Part shown: positions 1-9,579 of the stretch, piece after piece
Layout: each line of letters begins with the position of its first letter
Numbering within the stretch: the stretch's first letter is position 1
DNA from: Acaryochloris sp. CCMEE 5410
GTDB lineage: Bacteria; Cyanobacteriota; Cyanobacteriia; Thermosynechococcales; Thermosynechococcaceae
Assembly: GCF_000238775.2 (NCBI RefSeq)
Contig: NZ_AFEJ02000003.1
Coordinates: 352,240 to 416,239, forward strand
DNA length: 64,000 nt
Reading direction: 5' to 3'
Notes under the pieces: generated by a model
The model's input: the letters and a program-made list of their open reading frames with translations, nothing else
Databases searched by the model: none
Told to the model about the DNA's origin: nothing
Made by a program: the position numbers and the translations under genes

Positions 1-62
1 TTAGGTGATGTTGGAAATGGAACACCCGATTGGGATGCTTGCGCTAACAGGTACAGAATCAT
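1..62 (-). CDS. 5' end of a conjugation operon gene, partial (possibly VirB6/TrbL-like)
   Basis: An ATG on the minus strand at 62-60 lies 2 bases after the stop of the preceding gene and stays open to the window edge, encoding a hydrophobic start (MILYLLAQASQSG...). The tight spacing suggests translational coupling. In VirB-type operons the gene after VirB5/TrbJ is commonly the polytopic VirB6/TrbL. That identity is inferred from position only, since about 20 codons are visible. Confidence 0.45.
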   Translation of the reverse strand, partial: MILYLLAQASQSGVPFPTSP

Positions 63-64
63 TT

Positions 65-772
65 TTATTTTCCAAGGGCTTCCCACATTCCACTTGAAGC
101 AGCGTCATCAAGCAGAAACTTCTGCGACTCACCAATGCCACCCTCTTGTTCAGCTTTATCAATCCTAGAGTTGCGTTTGTTCGCCTGGTTTACAGCCCTT
201 AACGTCCCCGCCGAGATACGATTACCAGCCTTGATGGATTCTCCCTGTCGGGCTATCAGCCCAGCAGTTCTAGCCTGATTTTGGATAAAGGCATCCATTT
301 TGCGCTGAGTGATAGGCGTTTTTAACGCGGTTGTTGATGATTTAGAGATACTATCCAAATTCGATGAAACGGCTTCTGTGTCTTTTTTGGAAGCCTCTTG
401 AGCATCAGCTCCCAAGGTTGATTCGACAATTGAATCATTGACGCTATTTTCTAAGTCCTGGGAACGAATCCCTTTCTCAACTTCTGGGTTTCGGGAGATA
501 GACCCTTTTTCTGCCTCGACATCTGCCTCAATGTTTTCTCTTGCCTCGTCAAGATCAGGAATACCTAAAGCGCCCAAGGTATCTGACACATATTTTTCAA
601 TATGGGGCTGCAATTGACCCTGAAGTTCATTGGTAAATATTCCAACTGTAGAGTCCAAGGTTGACTCAAAAAAGTTCTTTAATGTACCTGTAATCGCATG
701 GGCAGGACGGTTAATTCCAATTGAGAGGATAGCCGCCAGAACCAGTGGTGGTATAAGCTTAATTTTCTTCAT
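65..772 (-). CDS. secreted TrbJ/VirB5-like conjugation protein
   Basis: 235 aa with a clear signal peptide (MKKIKLIPPLVLAAILSIG, cleavage near AHA-I) and a polar, helix-rich mature part. No enzyme motif is visible. Its ATG overlaps the VirB4 stop in an ATGA arrangement, so the two are probably co-translated. Gene order (VirB4, then this, then a gene at the edge) matches the place of VirB5/TrbJ, the minor pilus-tip or surface component of type IV secretion. The family call rests on size, export signal and position rather than on a diagnostic motif. Confidence 0.55.
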   Translation of the reverse strand: MKKIKLIPPLVLAAILSIGINRPAHAITGTLKNFFESTLDSTVGIFTNELQGQLQPHIEKYVSDTLGALGIPDLDEARENIEADVEAEKGSISRNPEVEKGIRSQDLENSVNDSIVESTLGADAQEASKKDTEAVSSNLDSISKSSTTALKTPITQRKMDAFIQNQARTAGLIARQGESIKAGNRISAGTLRAVNQANKRNSRIDKAEQEGGIGESQKFLLDDAASSGMWEALGK

Positions 773-3591
773 AGTCGAACTCCTTCGGGTAAACGTTTCA
801 AAACCTTTCCTTGCCTGAACACACTCGCCATGTACTGACTAAATCGGCCAAGTGCCTCATATTTATTGGTGGGATACCATTGTTGAAATAACGACCGAAT
901 CTCTACCTCAATTGGGTCGTTGGCTGTTATTCCTAGTAAATTAAGCGGTGGATAATATCGGCAGGGAGTCTTCAGGCCATCATCATCAACTAACCAACGA
1001 CTGTAGATCTGATCGAGGCTGGGTAAAAATTCTTCCTCTGCGTTGGGCTTAATTTCGCTCTCCTCGTAGCCGAACATCCGTCCAAACGTTTCAATCGCAT
1101 CTTTGTTTATTCGTCCTGTAACCCGAAAACTGATGTTTTGACGAATCTTATGACCAGCAGCACATTCCTCTAGAATGTTTGGGTCTTGGGTTGCAAGTAA
1201 AACAGATAGACCAGCCGCACGACCAATGGCCATTAACTTGCCAACACTTTTAGCTAGTTCTGCAAATTGAAGTAGCACGGACGCTTCATCCACGTAAAAC
1301 AAGCTTCTGGGTGCCGATAACGCCCGACGGGTTGCCGCAGTTTGAGCCGATAGCCCCAATAAACCTGCTTCCTCATTGCTGCTCAAATCTCGAAGCGCGA
1401 ACATTGTCAGGGGTGAGCTGCCATCAAACGAAGAAGGCTTGTTGATGGCATTCCCCAAGGGAGAATCCATCCAGTACCGGAGCCGTAAGCGAATGAAATT
1501 CATTGCTTTATCTAAATCTGTTCCAAAATCCTCTAAGTTGAGGCGTTGGTGGTTAAAGAAAGGATATAAATCTGTTAGGGTTGGCCAAGCCTCCCATTCC
1601 TGGGTTCCTATTCCAGCGGATCTAGCACTAGCACACCGCTCTTGTATGGTGGGGTCTCTATAGAATGCTGAAACTGCAAGAGTGATCAACGACTCAATTG
1701 CCGTAATCGGTAATGGCTCGGAATCACTACGATTGTCCAAGACCAAGCTTTTAACGATATTATTTGCACTTTTATAAAAGCTTTGTAATCGCTGTTCAGC
1801 TAATTTTGGCTCAAGACCCCTCACATCAATCAACTCAAAAAGGTTATTCGAGGATTTTCCGGTATCAAACTCTGCACCACCCAGAAAATTAACCAGCCAA
1901 GTATAGGTACTTAAACCATTATTTTTGGGCAGGTCAATCATGGTTACCTGCATCCCGATAGAGAGGGCATAGAGTAAGTAGATCGCGACTAGAACTGACT
2001 TACCCGAACCACTTCTACCAAAGAAAACACCATGTCTAGGACTGCCTAGCGTATCTTCTAAACCAACGAAGATCGGGGAACCTCCATTCTCAGCGATAAA
2101 CTCAGGACCACCATCACTACGACTTTTGGTTCCCATAAACTGAGCAAATGCCAAAGCATCGCTGGCTCTTAGCTTCAGCCGCATATCGTAAGGCTGAAGG
2201 TATAGCCCTTCCCACTTCAATGGCAAGGTTTGGAGCCACACTCGCCACGCATAATCTTGCTCTTGAATCACTACAGCAGGAAGCCTAAAACGGTTTTTCA
2301 CATACCGGAGAGAAGACTCTAACGCCTGAAGACTATCTGCATAAACCAATATAGCGATGCCAACAAAAACGGGAACATCCCCTCTCATCAGACTTTCTTG
2401 GGCTTCCTCTGCCTCCTCCAATTGCAGATCAGCATGTTTATTAACTTTTTTCTTCTCTTCTGCTGTACTAGACGCTCCTTTTTGCTGTTGCGTATATCGC
2501 TGAAGCGCCATTAAGCTGTCTCTCGGATTTACCCATGAATACTGGGTAATGATCTCCGCATCCACAACTTTCTCTTGAGAAATAACTTCATCCCAGAGCC
2601 AAGTGAACCGAGCGTCTTCACTCCGCCAACCATCAGGGGGCTGTTCAAACGTCACAACCCCAACGTACTTTTCCCGAGCTGGCAGGTACACCCATTCTTT
2701 ATCGGGTTGAGGAATATAGTTTTTATTCGGGATTAGATGTGAGGAAATATGGAGTTCAGACCCATCAATTGGCTCAATAGCACAGGGAAGGGTTGATTGA
2801 TCTCGCGCATATTCTTGACGAAGGCCCCTATCATCCTGCATAAGCCAGTGAGGGCAGAGCATTGGAGGCTTACGCCCATGAATTTGCCGGTAGAGGTAAG
2901 CCCAAAAGTCCTCCTTATCCATAGGAGAAACTTTTAAGCTCATTTTCGTGGAGATCAGTTGTGACCAATCTAACCACGCCTCAAACCCATCATATAGAAG
3001 GGATTGCGTGGTCTCATAATCTAATTCACTTGCCCGTCCCGAAATGTTCCGCACCCAAAATTTACCCGCCTTGGCTAACAGTGCTTCGATCTGATCCTTG
3101 GCTTCATGGACACCAGACTCTACGGTGTGCGTGAAAAAGATATAGTATTCCTTAACCTTACGAACCCCTGCCTCTTTTAGGTCTCTAACTCGGGCTTTCG
3201 AGCTGTAATTTAAGAATGATAATTCGGGTGCGGGTGATTGCTCTATGAGCCCATCTAATTCAACTTGACGTTCTTCATCATCTGCAAAGGATTTTGAAAT
3301 AACCGTGAACTGCTCAAGTTTAGGGATTTCTTTTAAACCAGAAACGATAGCTTCGTAAAGGGCATCACTCAACTGAGATGGATGAATTGGCTCAAATTTC
3401 CACCCAAAGACAAACTGCTTGGCTTCCTTTTGAGCATTCACCATAGCCCACATACCCTGGCCATTCTTGCGGACACCCACAATATTGGCCAGATCTATTT
3501 CATCCTCAAATGCCTTAAAGCTTTGTGAGGGAGGCGCATATACAGGCTTCTTCTTGGCCTTCTTTTTTTTTGGTTTTAGTGTTGAAACCAT
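769..3591 (-). CDS. virB4: VirB4/TraC-type conjugation ATPase
   Basis: 940 aa. Residues ~521-528 form a Walker A loop (GRSGSGKS) followed by a strand ending in MIDLPKN, and a Walker B-like LFYVDEASVLL lies near residue 768, followed by ATQDPN. This spacing and the large N-terminal domain are typical of VirB4/TraC, the cytoplasmic ATPase that powers type IV pilus assembly and substrate transfer. It is preceded by VirB2/VirB3-like small membrane proteins and overlaps the next gene by 4 bases. The N-terminus is Lys-rich (PKKKKAKKK). The gene is intact, so the transfer system could be functional. Confidence 0.88.
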   Translation of the reverse strand: MVSTLKPKKKKAKKKPVYAPPSQSFKAFEDEIDLANIVGVRKNGQGMWAMVNAQKEAKQFVFGWKFEPIHPSQLSDALYEAIVSGLKEIPKLEQFTVISKSFADDEERQVELDGLIEQSPAPELSFLNYSSKARVRDLKEAGVRKVKEYYIFFTHTVESGVHEAKDQIEALLAKAGKFWVRNISGRASELDYETTQSLLYDGFEAWLDWSQLISTKMSLKVSPMDKEDFWAYLYRQIHGRKPPMLCPHWLMQDDRGLRQEYARDQSTLPCAIEPIDGSELHISSHLIPNKNYIPQPDKEWVYLPAREKYVGVVTFEQPPDGWRSEDARFTWLWDEVISQEKVVDAEIITQYSWVNPRDSLMALQRYTQQQKGASSTAEEKKKVNKHADLQLEEAEEAQESLMRGDVPVFVGIAILVYADSLQALESSLRYVKNRFRLPAVVIQEQDYAWRVWLQTLPLKWEGLYLQPYDMRLKLRASDALAFAQFMGTKSRSDGGPEFIAENGGSPIFVGLEDTLGSPRHGVFFGRSGSGKSVLVAIYLLYALSIGMQVTMIDLPKNNGLSTYTWLVNFLGGAEFDTGKSSNNLFELIDVRGLEPKLAEQRLQSFYKSANNIVKSLVLDNRSDSEPLPITAIESLITLAVSAFYRDPTIQERCASARSAGIGTQEWEAWPTLTDLYPFFNHQRLNLEDFGTDLDKAMNFIRLRLRYWMDSPLGNAINKPSSFDGSSPLTMFALRDLSSNEEAGLLGLSAQTAATRRALSAPRSLFYVDEASVLLQFAELAKSVGKLMAIGRAAGLSVLLATQDPNILEECAAGHKIRQNISFRVTGRINKDAIETFGRMFGYEESEIKPNAEEEFLPSLDQIYSRWLVDDDGLKTPCRYYPPLNLLGITANDPIEVEIRSLFQQWYPTNKYEALGRFSQYMASVFRQGKVLKRLPEGVRL

Positions 3592-3618
3592 CTACAAGAG
3601 TGATGAATAAGCATAAAA

Positions 3619-3930
3619 TTACTTCCTCAAGCGACCCACTTTAGGTTTTTTGAGTAAATAGACATGGATAACCCTTCCTCTATTCCATTTCGGAACAGGT
3701 ACGGTTTTAGCCATAAACCGCTTAGGGTTTTTACCTGAAACGATAACCCAGGTCAGAAACGGCCAAGCAATCAATAGAACTGTCCATAAAAAATCCAGCT
3801 TGAGAAGGATTGCTACCACAAACCCGAAAATGACAGAAAGGCCAAAAGGCAGTATCTGAGAACTGTCAAGTACTCCAACACTTGCGTTTTTGCTAAGGGC
3901 GCGATTAACTCTTATTGATTTACGTGCCAT
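3619..3930 (-). CDS. VirB3-like small membrane protein
   Basis: 103 aa from the ATG at 3930, which is 1 base past the preceding stop and has an AAGGGTG ribosome-binding site upstream. A longer reading from 3978 would run into the previous gene. The protein has two adjacent hydrophobic segments in its middle (FGLSVIFGFVVAILLKL and WTVLLIAWPFLTWVIVSG) and a basic tail. A two-helix protein of ~100 aa directly before VirB4 is the usual VirB3 layout, where it anchors VirB4 at the inner membrane. No residue-level signature was used. Confidence 0.6.
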   Translation of the reverse strand: MARKSIRVNRALSKNASVGVLDSSQILPFGLSVIFGFVVAILLKLDFLWTVLLIAWPFLTWVIVSGKNPKRFMAKTVPVPKWNRGRVIHVYLLKKPKVGRLRK

Positions 3931-3931
3931 A

Positions 3932-4486
3932 TCAACACCCTTTACCAACGATAAAGGGTTCAAGAACGCCCAAAACAATAACTACTAACATGGCAACAAT
4001 CGTCATGGTCAGAATTTCTTGAAATTCCTGACCCTCTCGACGATTATTGAAAATCTTGACTCCAACCACGCCTAAAGCGACCATTGACGATACTCGGAGA
4101 GTTCCAAAGATAATACCGGACACAATCGTCAGTCCAGAGATATGTCTCAGTAGGCAGGTATCGAGAACTTTTTGGGAGTTTGAAAATAGAAAGCTAAATT
4201 CAATCGCATGAGCCGGATCGAGGGCAGCCCCAAAAACTCCTAAACCAGAAGCGAAGGAAAGTAACCCAAGGATCAGTCGCCTATATTTCAGTTTCTCCAA
4301 AACCGACAGCTCATATTTGATCGCCCACGCTGTGAACAAGGTAATTGGAATAAGGAGAATCGGCGGAAAGAAAGTTGTACCTATCGCCAAAGAGATAAAA
4401 AGTACACCCAGTAAACAATACCTAAATCTAGGGCGTAGTGTACTAACTTGAGCGTTCAAGATGGTAAAAATTTGATGTGATAGCAT
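3932..4486 (-). CDS. VirB2/TrbC-like membrane protein, first gene of the conjugation operon
   Basis: 184 aa from the ATG at 4486; a start at 4501 is also possible. Two hydrophobic stretches sit in the N-terminal half, then a possible processing site (DPAHA-IEF), then a ~95 aa part with two membrane helices around a short basic loop (NNRREGQE), which is the fold expected of a VirB2/TrbC pilin. It heads the minus-strand operon and is divergent from the zinc-ribbon gene at 4522. The pilin assignment is inferred from topology and position. Confidence 0.5.
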   Translation of the reverse strand: MLSHQIFTILNAQVSTLRPRFRYCLLGVLFISLAIGTTFFPPILLIPITLFTAWAIKYELSVLEKLKYRRLILGLLSFASGLGVFGAALDPAHAIEFSFLFSNSQKVLDTCLLRHISGLTIVSGIIFGTLRVSSMVALGVVGVKIFNNRREGQEFQEILTMTIVAMLVVIVLGVLEPFIVGKGC

Positions 4487-4521
4487 CGTCCTACCTATCA
4501 ATTAATCAGAGTAAAGCCAAT

Positions 4522-5514
4522 ATGTTGGATAAGCTATGTTGCCCGCTGTGCGGTAGCTCGATCTATTTTTTGCTAGATAGACCTAGCCAACTCATCACAT
4601 GCAAAACCTGTCGGTTTTCAAGCAAGATTAATCAGGTCCAAGTGGAAAGCCATGACAGCATAACCACTCAACAAAACAATAGGGATTTAACTAGTTGGAG
4701 ACACAGGCTACGTGTCCGTCCGCTGACCAGCGAAATTGGAAAGCAAATGAAATACTTAGTTGAATTTGATTTGGCCAGAGACACTTACGTTGCCTCTCTT
4801 GGGGATAAGATAGCGTTATTTCACAGGTATAGGCAAGGAAGTTTTAGTGATTTGTTTGCAATTCGTAATCTAACGATTCAAACGACTATACCTATCAAAA
4901 CAATCAAATCGGAGCCTAGAATTGCTGGCCTTGGTATCTCAATCATCGCTCTATCTGGGATACTCTTGCTCTCTAATTCAGTCGGCAGCTATAAAAATCT
5001 ATTGCAATACTCCGCAGTACCTCTTAGTGCTGCCATTGGCCTCACCGCCATGAAGACTTACCAAAAGCGACTTTGTGGGCAATCTGAAGCCAGCATCATT
5101 CAAGAGCAAGGGTTAATGAGGAATATTCATGAGTTACTAGTCAAACTGAGTAGAGTTCAAGAAGAGATTACGGCTCGGGCTCAATCACTCTCAGAGTGGC
5201 AAGAGCTTGAGCAATCTACAAAAACCATTGATGGCCATGGGCCAAATGTAGCGAACATTGAAAAAGCGATCGCTCTGATACAGCAGCAACAGCATTCGGC
5301 TGAAATCTTGAAAGACAAATACGACCAACAAATTAAGCTGTGGTGGCTTGAACTTCAAGCATCACGACTTAGTGATGAACTACCGGTGGACCTGATTCAA
5401 GTAGAGACCACTAGGCAGCACGAAATAGCTGAACTTGAGGACTCTTACCATTTGTTGGCTTTGCAACAAAATTTCCATGCAGAGACGGATAACCAACAGA
5501 ATTTAAGCACTTGA
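4522..5514 (+). CDS. zinc-ribbon membrane protein with C-terminal coiled coil, unknown function
   Basis: 330 aa from the ATG at 4522; an upstream in-frame start at 4477 would overlap the divergent gene. The N-terminus has a zinc ribbon (CCPLCG ... CKTC), the middle has two membrane helices (about residues 145-185), and the last ~130 residues are Gln/Glu-rich helix likely to be a coiled coil. It stands between the conjugation operon and rep, and its 3' end overlaps rep convergently by 12 bases. I recognise no family; a membrane-tethered plasmid factor is as far as the sequence goes. Confidence 0.6.
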   Translation: MLDKLCCPLCGSSIYFLLDRPSQLITCKTCRFSSKINQVQVESHDSITTQQNNRDLTSWRHRLRVRPLTSEIGKQMKYLVEFDLARDTYVASLGDKIALFHRYRQGSFSDLFAIRNLTIQTTIPIKTIKSEPRIAGLGISIIALSGILLLSNSVGSYKNLLQYSAVPLSAAIGLTAMKTYQKRLCGQSEASIIQEQGLMRNIHELLVKLSRVQEEITARAQSLSEWQELEQSTKTIDGHGPNVANIEKAIALIQQQQHSAEILKDKYDQQIKLWWLELQASRLSDELPVDLIQVETTRQHEIAELEDSYHLLALQQNFHAETDNQQNLST

Positions 5515-8500
5515 AATATTAACTGAACTCTGTATGGGTTCTAGGTTCTGGAGCGGGCAGGGGATATCAACAAGATCAACAGGTTGGCCAACCCAACTTA
5601 ACCACGCGAACTCATTCACAATTTTCCTTACCCGGAAGACGACCTGATCCCCGCATCTTTTAACTAAAGCACCAGGACTAATGTCTGGAAGATTTAGATT
5701 AGATACCGGCAAGGTAATCAAACTGGGTTTCTGGGTATTCTCTATTTTGGTTTTGGCTACACCTCTGCTTATAATTATACATTTTTGAGTTGCAGGTGTA
5801 GCCACTTCAATCCCTTTATTTTCAGTGCATTCAGGCGCTTCCATATATTGTTGGAATCGAGTTTCAATGCATTCCAACAACACATGATTGAGTTCTATAT
5901 TATCTGGAGAAATAAAATAATATCTCCGCTTTCCTCTTTCGCTATTGCGCTGCCAGTTTTGCTCGACTTCAGTCTTGCCGCCAATTAGTTTTGCTAGACG
6001 CCCCAGAAACTCCATAGGTTTTTGCTTACCCACTGTGCGTTTTAGCGCTGTCACGATTTCTCGTCGTTTACAAGTACGATAGATTTGCTGAATTAAACTG
6101 GATGAGCTGTTAAAAGATTGGTTGGACTCGAAAAGCGCTAGCAGATTGATCTTGCATAGAGCCTCAATAAGAGCGAAGTCTGAACGAATGTCAGGCAAGA
6201 AGGGAATTGCGCCATCCTCCATCAGTTTTTCCCAGCGCTGGCGGCTTCGGTTCTGGGCAGCAGTTTGGTGATTGATCAACCACCAGCGTTCGAGGGAAGG
6301 AATTAGGGATCGATTCGTAAACAGAAGGGCTTTAACGACATCGGGGGTCCAGTAGTCTGTTCGATGTAATCCAGGAAGTCGGTGTAGGAGGAACGCTTTA
6401 TCACAGCTCCACCGTTCTGCGAGAGTTGCACTCCACCTAGATTTAATGTGAATGGCTTGGGAAAGTGTAATATCCTTGGCATTAAATATTGCCTGTGCAT
6501 CGGTGGTTAGGATCTGATCGCGAATTTCAGAAGCTTCTTCTTTTAAGCTGGTGACTTGAGGAAGATCAACAATGGTTACTCGATGCCCAGCTTCTTGGAG
6601 AGCAAGTCTAAGGCAGTCCCAGGTATGCTTTCTCTCATAGTTGATGGATGCAGCCAGAATATTGTGTGTGGAAAGGTGAGGATCGTTATAGGTTTTGAGT
6701 AGTTTATTGATCCACTCTTTGACTGTAGACTCCCGATCCGATCCTTGTAAGGCGGCGAAGGCATCGGCTCTGAGATAATCCGTCATCCATTGTTGGAGGC
6801 GACGGGGGAGGACTGAACGAGTCCCTTCATCTTCTGTGTGCGTGTATCGCTTACACCAGACCGCTATTTCTTTCAAGGCTCTGACCCGCTGCATCATTTG
6901 GGTCATGCTGGAAATTGGCAACACACCGAAAAAGAGACCAAATCCCTTGTAGAAGAAGTTCTGAATGCCTACATTTAAACCACTTTCTGCTGTTGGTGAG
7001 TAGATCAAGACTCGGGGTTGAGTTTCTTCTAGATAAAAGTCAGGGTCTTTTAGAAACTGCTTTACCTCTTTATTCGGAGAGGTTTTAGAGTCAACCCGAA
7101 GGGTTGAATAGCCTCGCTGTTGAAACAGTGATTCTGCAATCTGACATTGCCGTTGAGAGTCCGAAAACAAAACGATTGAACGCGGGGTATTAGATGGAGC
7201 TAAATCTAAGGCGGCCAACGTGTCAAATGCTAACTGTAGAACTGGTGAACGTTCGTCAATCGTGTTTCCTTCGGCGGTAATCGTATTCCCCAATAGCTCA
7301 ATATGCAGTTGTTGCCGCTGATAGGTGTTGAGGATTTTACGGCATGTCCCTACCTCTCTCAATTGCGCGAGATAGTCCACGACGACATCAGTATTGTTAC
7401 CGTCCATTGGTAGTACAAGTTTTGCTCGTTGGATTGCAGCTTTAAGCTTTGCCAGACATTTATCTCTTTTGCCAGTGAGGGTACCAGACATCAACCCGTG
7501 GAGGACAACACTAAGGCTTTCATCTAAGATGACGATTTTCCCGTCAAAATCCTTGTCTTCAAAGCGAGTCAAGGAATCTAAGCAACAGGCGATTCTGGAT
7601 TGGGGATCTGGGATAAGGGGTTGGGCAGAATCGGAATGTAGGTGATAGAATCCCGGCCAACGTTCACAGGACTGGAGTAGAAGGGAGTTCCGGTATCCAA
7701 TTGCTACGGCACCGTCTGAAATCTGGCTGAAGTAGTTTTTTAGCCATTCCGTTTTCCCAGTCCCCATGCCTGATTTAATCGCAACGATGTCAGCTCCATC
7801 TAGATCTGCCGGTTGCAGATTCAGAAATTGTTCATGAATCGTTTGAGTGGGCGTAAATTGCCGTGATTTTTTCCAAATCTTTAGGGATTGTTGCTCATAC
7901 TGATGCTGCCATTGATCGTCAATGATGGCTTTACTCATCGCCAGGTAAGTGCTGGGTGTGAGCAGCCTGATTTGTTGTTGTTTATCGAGGTCTAATTCAT
8001 CAATATCGCTATCATCATCGTAGGAATGTTGGTCCCACCAAGCGATACTTAGCGAATACCCCCAGCCTTGTAGAAGAGATGCCGTTTTAGCGATCGCAAT
8101 ATAAACCGACCGATTGGAACTATCACCGGCATCTGGATAGAGGATGATTTGCTCAGGCTGTAGCACCTCTAGGGTCTCTTTCACCGCTTCAGGGCTAGAG
8201 GCAAAGTTAAACCCCGTCGCGCCGATAAAGGTTATCCCCATTTGCTGGCTAGCGAGATAGGGTTTGAGGGCAACGCTATCAACTAAGCCAATAGTTTTAG
8301 AGTCAGTTCTATGAACGGCGATGGGGGATTCTCCCGTTGGGAGCTGCGGCCCGCTGCCGGGGATGGGTAATTTATCTGAACTGGAGCTAACCCAAAAGTA
8401 ACCGCCCCCAAAGTTAGGGCGAATTTGCACACCGGTGATCTGACCATGGACGTTGGGAACTGCGATCGCAAGTCCCTGATAATATCGCCGCAATAATCCA

Positions 8501-9003
8501 GTGGATGGATCTACCCCTGGGAGATTGAGTGGGAGCAAGGGGAGTTTGGCGTTGTCCTGCCAGGTCCAGAATAGGTGTTTCTCAACGGCCTGATGTATTT
8601 GATTATTCGACAGACCCCGATGCTCTATGAGGTGTTGGCGTTGTTGCGACCCTAGCCCTGCACTAGCAGCAATACGATGGAATTGATAGTCTCGCTCTTC
8701 GATACTGGGAAGTTGAGATAGCCGTTGAGCCCGTTCAGCAGCTAGTTGTCTCTCTCGGGCTAAGCGTTCCTGTTCTTGCTCTTGAGTTGGATTGGAACGC
8801 TGGCTATGGGCCTCGGCGGTGATGTACTTTCCAAATCCGTGAGTGTCGAAACCGTCAAATCGGTACTCTCCTGAGTGATTCTCAGGGCCACGACAAAAAT
8901 AGGTTCCTGAACTTGACTTTCGACAATCTGGCTTGCCGCGAGAGCCATTGCAAATGGGGCAAAGGTCGCCAAGTTTGTTCTTGTAGTAGTGAAAGCTAGA
9001 CAT
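5503..9003 (-). CDS. CyRepA1-family plasmid replication protein
   Basis: 1166 aa. The N-terminus is a zinc finger (C15, C18, C27, C37) as in primase-like proteins. A toprim-like central region follows (QIILYPDAGDSSNRS), and then a helicase core with Walker A GMGTGKT near residue 412, DEx motif VILDESLSV near 489 and a conserved YSPTAESGLNV segment. This combination matches cyanobacterial plasmid Rep proteins of the CyRepA1 family, which resemble origin-binding helicases. It most likely initiates replication of this replicon, with the origin in the adjacent 576 bp spacer. It is full length and undamaged. Confidence 0.8.
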   Translation of the reverse strand: MSSFHYYKNKLGDLCPICNGSRGKPDCRKSSSGTYFCRGPENHSGEYRFDGFDTHGFGKYITAEAHSQRSNPTQEQEQERLARERQLAAERAQRLSQLPSIEERDYQFHRIAASAGLGSQQRQHLIEHRGLSNNQIHQAVEKHLFWTWQDNAKLPLLPLNLPGVDPSTGLLRRYYQGLAIAVPNVHGQITGVQIRPNFGGGYFWVSSSSDKLPIPGSGPQLPTGESPIAVHRTDSKTIGLVDSVALKPYLASQQMGITFIGATGFNFASSPEAVKETLEVLQPEQIILYPDAGDSSNRSVYIAIAKTASLLQGWGYSLSIAWWDQHSYDDDSDIDELDLDKQQQIRLLTPSTYLAMSKAIIDDQWQHQYEQQSLKIWKKSRQFTPTQTIHEQFLNLQPADLDGADIVAIKSGMGTGKTEWLKNYFSQISDGAVAIGYRNSLLLQSCERWPGFYHLHSDSAQPLIPDPQSRIACCLDSLTRFEDKDFDGKIVILDESLSVVLHGLMSGTLTGKRDKCLAKLKAAIQRAKLVLPMDGNNTDVVVDYLAQLREVGTCRKILNTYQRQQLHIELLGNTITAEGNTIDERSPVLQLAFDTLAALDLAPSNTPRSIVLFSDSQRQCQIAESLFQQRGYSTLRVDSKTSPNKEVKQFLKDPDFYLEETQPRVLIYSPTAESGLNVGIQNFFYKGFGLFFGVLPISSMTQMMQRVRALKEIAVWCKRYTHTEDEGTRSVLPRRLQQWMTDYLRADAFAALQGSDRESTVKEWINKLLKTYNDPHLSTHNILAASINYERKHTWDCLRLALQEAGHRVTIVDLPQVTSLKEEASEIRDQILTTDAQAIFNAKDITLSQAIHIKSRWSATLAERWSCDKAFLLHRLPGLHRTDYWTPDVVKALLFTNRSLIPSLERWWLINHQTAAQNRSRQRWEKLMEDGAIPFLPDIRSDFALIEALCKINLLALFESNQSFNSSSSLIQQIYRTCKRREIVTALKRTVGKQKPMEFLGRLAKLIGGKTEVEQNWQRNSERGKRRYYFISPDNIELNHVLLECIETRFQQYMEAPECTENKGIEVATPATQKCIIISRGVAKTKIENTQKPSLITLPVSNLNLPDISPGALVKRCGDQVVFRVRKIVNEFAWLSWVGQPVDLVDIPCPLQNLEPIQSSVNISSA

Positions 9004-9579
9004 AACCTAACTCCCACTTATCAGAGTGGATGCAAGATGAATTCATTGAACAACTCCCATATTGTGCTTTGACTATGTGTCGGAGGGGAGTTGTGAAAAT
9101 ATTTTGAGCACACTCTTGAAATGTTATCAAGAGTAGTCTAAAATTTAGGCACAACGAAACCGGGACACCCATCGCGCTGCTAATGCTTTAGGCTCCCACC
9201 CTTCGACAAATAAATTGTTTGAACGGCTTCTTCCCCCGACTGTGACAGGTAAGGGGGTTTAGTCGTTTATGGGCTTCTTTTTACCTCCTTTTTTAGCTGT
9301 TTGTATTAGGGTTGAAAATACACCGAAATGCTTGATCGATCAAGGGTTTAGCGTATTTTGTAACCGTAAAGTCTACGGTCTCTCCTCTTAGAGAGACATG
9401 AAGATATGTCACAGCCTTCTTTCTCCTTGGGCTGGCATGGATCGGTCTCAATGGTATAGATAGCAGAAACCTGGACCGATTCTTACACGAGCCCTCAAGG
9501 GTTTAATCATGGTTCATTGATACCGCAATCCTACAACAAACTTTTTGAATGATCAAAGTGCGATCGCTAGAACTGTGAT
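9004..9579. other. non-coding spacer upstream of rep; candidate origin/control region
   Basis: 576 bp without a credible gene. It contains a perfect 14 bp palindrome CTTGATCGATCAAG (9331-9344), a hairpin with 7 bp arms GTCTCTC/GAGAGAC and a 6-base loop (9378-9397), and a C5/G5 inverted repeat near 9233-9255. An AT-rich stretch with a T run follows at 9276-9300. Position directly upstream of rep and density of dyads fit an origin or a copy-number control RNA, but no iteron array is evident, so this is inference. Confidence 0.4.
9378..9397. promoter_or_regulatory. hairpin in the rep upstream region
   Basis: Perfect 7 bp arms GTCTCTC and GAGAGAC around CTCTTA. There is no adjacent T-run on either strand, so it is not an obvious terminator. 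It could be an RNA control element or a protein site for Rep. Confidence 0.4.
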
